Source of the DNA: Deltaproteobacteria bacterium
Lineage (GTDB): Bacteria; Desulfobacterota; Desulfobacteria; Desulfobacterales; ETH-SRB1
NCBI GenBank assembly: GCA_019314185.1
Contig: JAFCZU010000150.1
Location: forward strand, 1 to 8,229
Length of the DNA: 8,229 nucleotides
Reading direction: 5' to 3'
In this document: one piece after another, positions 5,877-8,229 of the stretch
Position numbering within the stretch: position 1 is the first letter of the stretch
How the letters are laid out: each line of letters begins with the position of its first letter
The notes under the pieces: generated by a model
What the model saw: the letters and a program-made list of their open reading frames with translations, nothing else
Told to the model about the DNA's origin: nothing
The model's database searches: none
Translations under genes and position numbers: made by a program

Positions 5877-6968
5877 TCATTCCTCCTCATATACATCACC
5901 GCGGTTTGGGAATTTAATGCTCCAATCTTTTGGAGGAACATTATGAATCTTTGCATAACCTTCATTGTTTGTTTTGCCTTTTCGTGTTTCTCCATTTGAG
6001 AGACACACAATAAATTCTTCATTCTGAATTGGTTCCTCATCTTCATTCGCCAAGGTCAACTCAACATCGTCCTTATACTCCAACAAACCCGACCGGGCCT
6101 TACTATCTTCAACATGAACAATAAAATAATATTCAGGGGCAGAGTAACCCTTCAGTTCATCTTCTTCAGACACCTCGTCTGTATCCTCGTGATACTCGTA
6201 AGTCCATTCCGCCTCGACCTTATTCCCATCAACAGTTGTTTCTATCTCCGCAATAAAATCATCCGCGCCGTCAATATCCCTTTCCCATATCCGAAATAAC
6301 GCTTTGGTTCCATCTTCATACCCTTCAGTTTCCGCAGAAAGCTCTACTACATCTCCAACCCGGGCGCTCTCTTCTGACCATTTTGCATTAAATACCGAAA
6401 AGAGCTTAACACTATAATCACCCGCGTCAGGCAGACCGCCCCGCCTTATTGCAGCATCTCCGGTCAGCCGCCCTTTTTCCTTTTGTCCCTCGACTCCTGT
6501 GAATTCATAAGGCACTTGCGTTACGGGATTTCCGGCAGAATCAACAAACTGAATATCAATCCAGTGAGGCCCCTCAGCCTCAGGGCCAGGTTCCCCCACA
6601 AGGGCAGCATGTGCACCTGCATTTGCAGCCGCGGCCGAGCCCCCACCGCCGCCACCGCTTCCGCCGCCTGATGTGCCAATGAGGACGGTAGGACATCCTG
6701 GCGGTATTATGACATCAGGAGGGCCAACACAGGTAGCCATATCTCCAACAGTTGCAGCGGGCATGCCGCCTATGAGTACAGTAGGAACACCAGGTGGTAA
6801 TATTGGACCACCCACATGTGGTACGAGGATAGTTATCAGAGGACATACATGCATGGTTGTAACATTTGCAGCAGGTTGCCCCCCGATAAGCACCGTTGGA
6901 CAGCCCGGCCCCGCGATCACGCCGCCGTGCGCCGTCATATCCCCTACTCTTGCAGCAGGCCCTGGCAT
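5877..6968 (-). CDS. PAAR-domain spike-tip protein with Gly/Ser linker and C-terminal adaptor-like extension
   Basis: PAAR proteins cap the VgrG spike with a zinc-stabilised cone and attach effector domains to it. Residues 1-98 are a PAAR domain with three pseudo-repeats (PTVLIGGQPAA, PTVLIGGMPAA, PTVLIG). Candidate zinc ligands are H14, H40, H51 and C80. The N-terminus, AARVGDMTAH, also fits the prePAAR pattern AARxxDxxxH. Residues 99-120 form a flexible linker of mostly Gly, Ser and Ala. Residues about 134-190 look like a transthyretin or carboxypeptidase-regulatory-like beta domain. Residues about 200-355 form a second module, with EYHEDTDE at 238-245 and GYAKIHNVPP near the end, that is paralogous to the 288-residue protein encoded at 1364-2230. 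No membrane segment or catalytic motif was seen, so it is more likely a structural adaptor than a toxin. The start at 6968 has AGGA (6977-6980) 8 nt upstream. It lies 18 nt after vgrG and 3 nt before the next gene. Confidence 0.92.
   Translation of the reverse strand: MPGPAARVGDMTAHGGVIAGPGCPTVLIGGQPAANVTTMHVCPLITILVPHVGGPILPPGVPTVLIGGMPAATVGDMATCVGPPDVIIPPGCPTVLIGTSGGGSGGGGGGSAAAANAGAHAALVGEPGPEAEGPHWIDIQFVDSAGNPVTQVPYEFTGVEGQKEKGRLTGDAAIRRGGLPDAGDYSVKLFSVFNAKWSEESARVGDVVELSAETEGYEDGTKALFRIWERDIDGADDFIAEIETTVDGNKVEAEWTYEYHEDTDEVSEEDELKGYSAPEYYFIVHVEDSKARSGLLEYKDDVELTLANEDEEPIQNEEFIVCLSNGETRKGKTNNEGYAKIHNVPPKDWSIKFPNRGDVYEEE
5882..5887 (-). promoter_or_regulatory. Strong Shine-Dalgarno site for the 877-residue effector gene
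   Basis: AGGAGG on the minus strand lies 8 nt before the ATG at 5873 and inside the last codons of the PAAR gene (Glu-Glu-Glu). It is the best ribosome-binding site in the window. It fixes the start of the large gene and ties its translation to the end of the PAAR gene, only 3 nt upstream. Confidence 0.8.
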
Positions 6969-6986
6969 ACCATTCTTCCTACTTTA

Positions 6987-8229
6987 TTAATTTATCTTTA
7001 CCAACCCGCCTTTTATTTCAGTCATCGCTGATCCTTCCACCGATGTTGTTACGCCCTTCACCGATGTCTGAGTTCCACCGTCAAGCTCACCGCTCATACC
7101 ACCAGACAGCTTCAGCGAATTCGATGCTGCTACCTCTATATCCGCTGCACTCAGAGTGATACTTCCGCTCGCCGCCTCCAGTTCGATGCTGCCTGAATCT
7201 GTAGCGATAATCAGCTTACTCCCACCGATATCTATCTTAAACCTATGAGACCCGTCGCTGTCTTCCAGTGTAATGCTGTCTCCTGAATCATCAATCGTTA
7301 TGGCGTGGCCTTTCTTACTGGTCATTCCCATCTTTTCATTTTCATCATCCAAAACAACCGAATGACCATCCTTTGAAACAATCTCGATCTTTTTGTTCTC
7401 ATCATCGAACAGGAAGATATGACCGTCTTTGGTTTTGGTGAAAATTTTCTTGTTTTCATCATCCATTTCAATGGCATGGCCGTCTGTTGTATTTACGACG
7501 ATTTTCTTGTTTTCATCATCAAAGAGGAGCTTATGAGCTTTGGTTGTTTGTATAAAGATATTTTTGTTCTTGTCATCCATACGGATCATGTTTAGATCGC
7601 GCGTTTCAACGGTGAGGGTCTGGGTCTCTTCATCCTCGGTAATTTTGTGGCCATATGCATTCGATAAAACGACCTGCGTCTTTCCGTTCAGATCCTCCAT
7701 GAGCAACTCATTGGCGCTACCGCCTCCCAGAGATGTGTTTGATTTTATAGTGCTTTTTGTTTTTTCATCGGGAAGGGAATAGGGTGGGGTGTTGGTGCCG
7801 TGGTAAACATGACCTGTTATAATAGGTCTGTCAGGGTCTCCTTCAAGAAAATCTACAATTACTTCCTGACCGATACGGGGTATGTGCATAGCGCCCCATC
7901 CTGCCCCTGCCCATACCTGGCTGACGCGTATCCAGCAAGAGCTGTTTTCATCATTTGTTCCCTCTCTATCCCAATGAAACTGCACCTTGACCCGGCCGTG
8001 CTCGTCTGGATATATCTCTTCCCCTGCCTGACCGACTACGATAGCAGTCTGGGTGCCTCGCACTACAGGTTTTACAGTATCACGCGAGGGGCGATATGGA
8101 ACATCAAATGGAATGCATTTAACACGATTGATATAAGGCGATTCCGACCCCATGCTTTCTATAGAAGCCCCGTAATAATCCGAGACCTCGCGCACTTCAT
8201 GTTCGATATGGGTTAACACATAATCTTTT
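6987..8229 (-). CDS. vgrG: VgrG spike protein of a type VI secretion system, 5'-truncated by the window edge
   Basis: VgrG trimers form the puncturing spike on the Hcp tube of T6SS and carry PAAR tips and effectors. About 413 C-terminal residues are visible; the frame stays open to the window edge (codons for K-D-Y precede a GTG at 8219), so that GTG is not taken as the start. Counting from that GTG, residues about 55-145 form the gp5-like OB-fold, with GRVKVQFHWDREG, CWIRVSQVWAGAGWG, PRIGQEVIVDFLEGDPDRP and ITGHVYHGTNTPPYSLP, all hallmark VgrG segments. Residues 182-314 are seven 19-residue repeats expected to form the triple-stranded beta-helix needle. The tail after 315 is rich in Gly, Ser and Thr and ends in KGGLVKIN, a typical PAAR-docking end. 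The gp27-like N-terminal part lies outside the window. The PAAR gene follows after 18 nt. Family assignment is secure; the secreted partners are inferred. Confidence 0.95.
   Translation of the reverse strand, partial: KDYVLTHIEHEVREVSDYYGASIESMGSESPYINRVKCIPFDVPYRPSRDTVKPVVRGTQTAIVVGQAGEEIYPDEHGRVKVQFHWDREGTNDENSSCWIRVSQVWAGAGWGAMHIPRIGQEVIVDFLEGDPDRPIITGHVYHGTNTPPYSLPDEKTKSTIKSNTSLGGGSANELLMEDLNGKTQVVLSNAYGHKITEDEETQTLTVETRDLNMIRMDDKNKNIFIQTTKAHKLLFDDENKKIVVNTTDGHAIEMDDENKKIFTKTKDGHIFLFDDENKKIEIVSKDGHSVVLDDENEKMGMTSKKGHAITIDDSGDSITLEDSDGSHRFKIDIGGSKLIIATDSGSIELEAASGSITLSAADIEVAASNSLKLSGGMSGELDGGTQTSVKGVTTSVEGSAMTEIKGGLVKIN
7278..7676 (-). repeat. Seven tandem 57-bp repeats encoding the VgrG beta-helix needle
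   Basis: Within vgrG, a 19-codon unit is repeated seven times without gaps (7 x 57 = 399 bp). The consensus is roughly KIxxxTKDGHxxxxDDENK; the middle copies are most alike and the two promoter-proximal copies and the last copy are diverged. On the plus strand the period shows as a recurrent ttttcatcatc core near 7337, 7394, 7451 and 7508. The periodic hydrophobic/acidic pattern with turn residues D-G and D-E-N fits one beta-helix rung or turn per unit. The repeats are coding and keep the frame; they are not a CRISPR array. Confidence 0.9.

Noticed and set aside
5825..6046. 73-codon minus-strand frame overlapping the PAAR and effector genes
   Set aside because: Out-of-frame overlap of two well-supported genes, with no family resemblance.
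5877..6968. Calling the PAAR protein a toxin-carrying effector
   Set aside because: Its extension shows only beta-domain motifs shared with another protein of the operon and no catalytic pattern.
6673..6990. 105-codon plus-strand open frame rich in Gly, Pro and Thr
   Set aside because: Antisense to the PAAR domain; its regularity mirrors the PAAR pseudo-repeats on the other strand.
7278..7676. CRISPR array suggested by regular spacing
   Set aside because: The 57-bp units are contiguous, diverged and in frame within vgrG; there are no unique spacers.
7800..8216. 138-codon plus-strand open frame
   Set aside because: Lies antisense to the conserved OB-fold of vgrG and its translation resembles nothing known.
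5877..8229. Phage tail or extracellular contractile injection system instead of T6SS
   Set aside because: VgrG and PAAR alone would allow doubt, but the DUF1795 EagR-type chaperone and VasX-like cargo favour T6SS; core genes outside the window would settle it.

Overview
The window is a fragment of a type VI secretion system (T6SS) spike-and-effector operon from a Gram-negative bacterium. Every credible gene is on the minus strand, so transcription runs from position 8229 towards position 1. The organism cannot be named from this sequence. A mixed, moderately AT-rich composition, an Eag-type chaperone and a repeat-flanked GxxExxY gene fit an environmental lineage such as Desulfobacterota or a relative, but that is only an inference.

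In transcription order the layout is: (1) the C-terminal part of a VgrG spike protein (6987-8229, its 5' end lies outside the window) with seven 19-residue beta-helix repeats; (2) a PAAR spike-tip protein (5877-6968) with a Gly/Ser linker and a long beta-rich C-terminal extension; (3) an 877-residue protein with hydrophobic segments in its centre and C-terminal half, resembling VasX-like membrane-active effectors (3240-5873); (4) a DUF1795/DcrB-like (EagR-type) effector chaperone (2697-3185); (5) a GxxExxY/PD-(D/E)xK-like gene (2274-2669) tightly enclosed by inverted repeats, apparently a cassette inserted into the operon; (6) a 288-residue protein whose C-terminal two thirds is a paralogue of the PAAR extension (1364-2230); (7) a zinc metalloprotease (HExxHxxGxxD) fused to a LysM-like domain (429-1361). 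Positions 1-428 hold no convincing gene but end in a strong hairpin that could terminate the operon.

Working model (inference): VgrG carries the PAAR tip. The chaperone shields the hydrophobic segments of the 877-residue effector until loading. The extension shared by the PAAR protein and the 288-residue protein is a docking or adaptor module. The last gene, almost touching the 288-residue gene, encodes a second cargo, a periplasm-directed peptidoglycan-binding protease. Gaps between genes are short (2-54 nt), consistent with one operon. No obvious immunity gene is visible.
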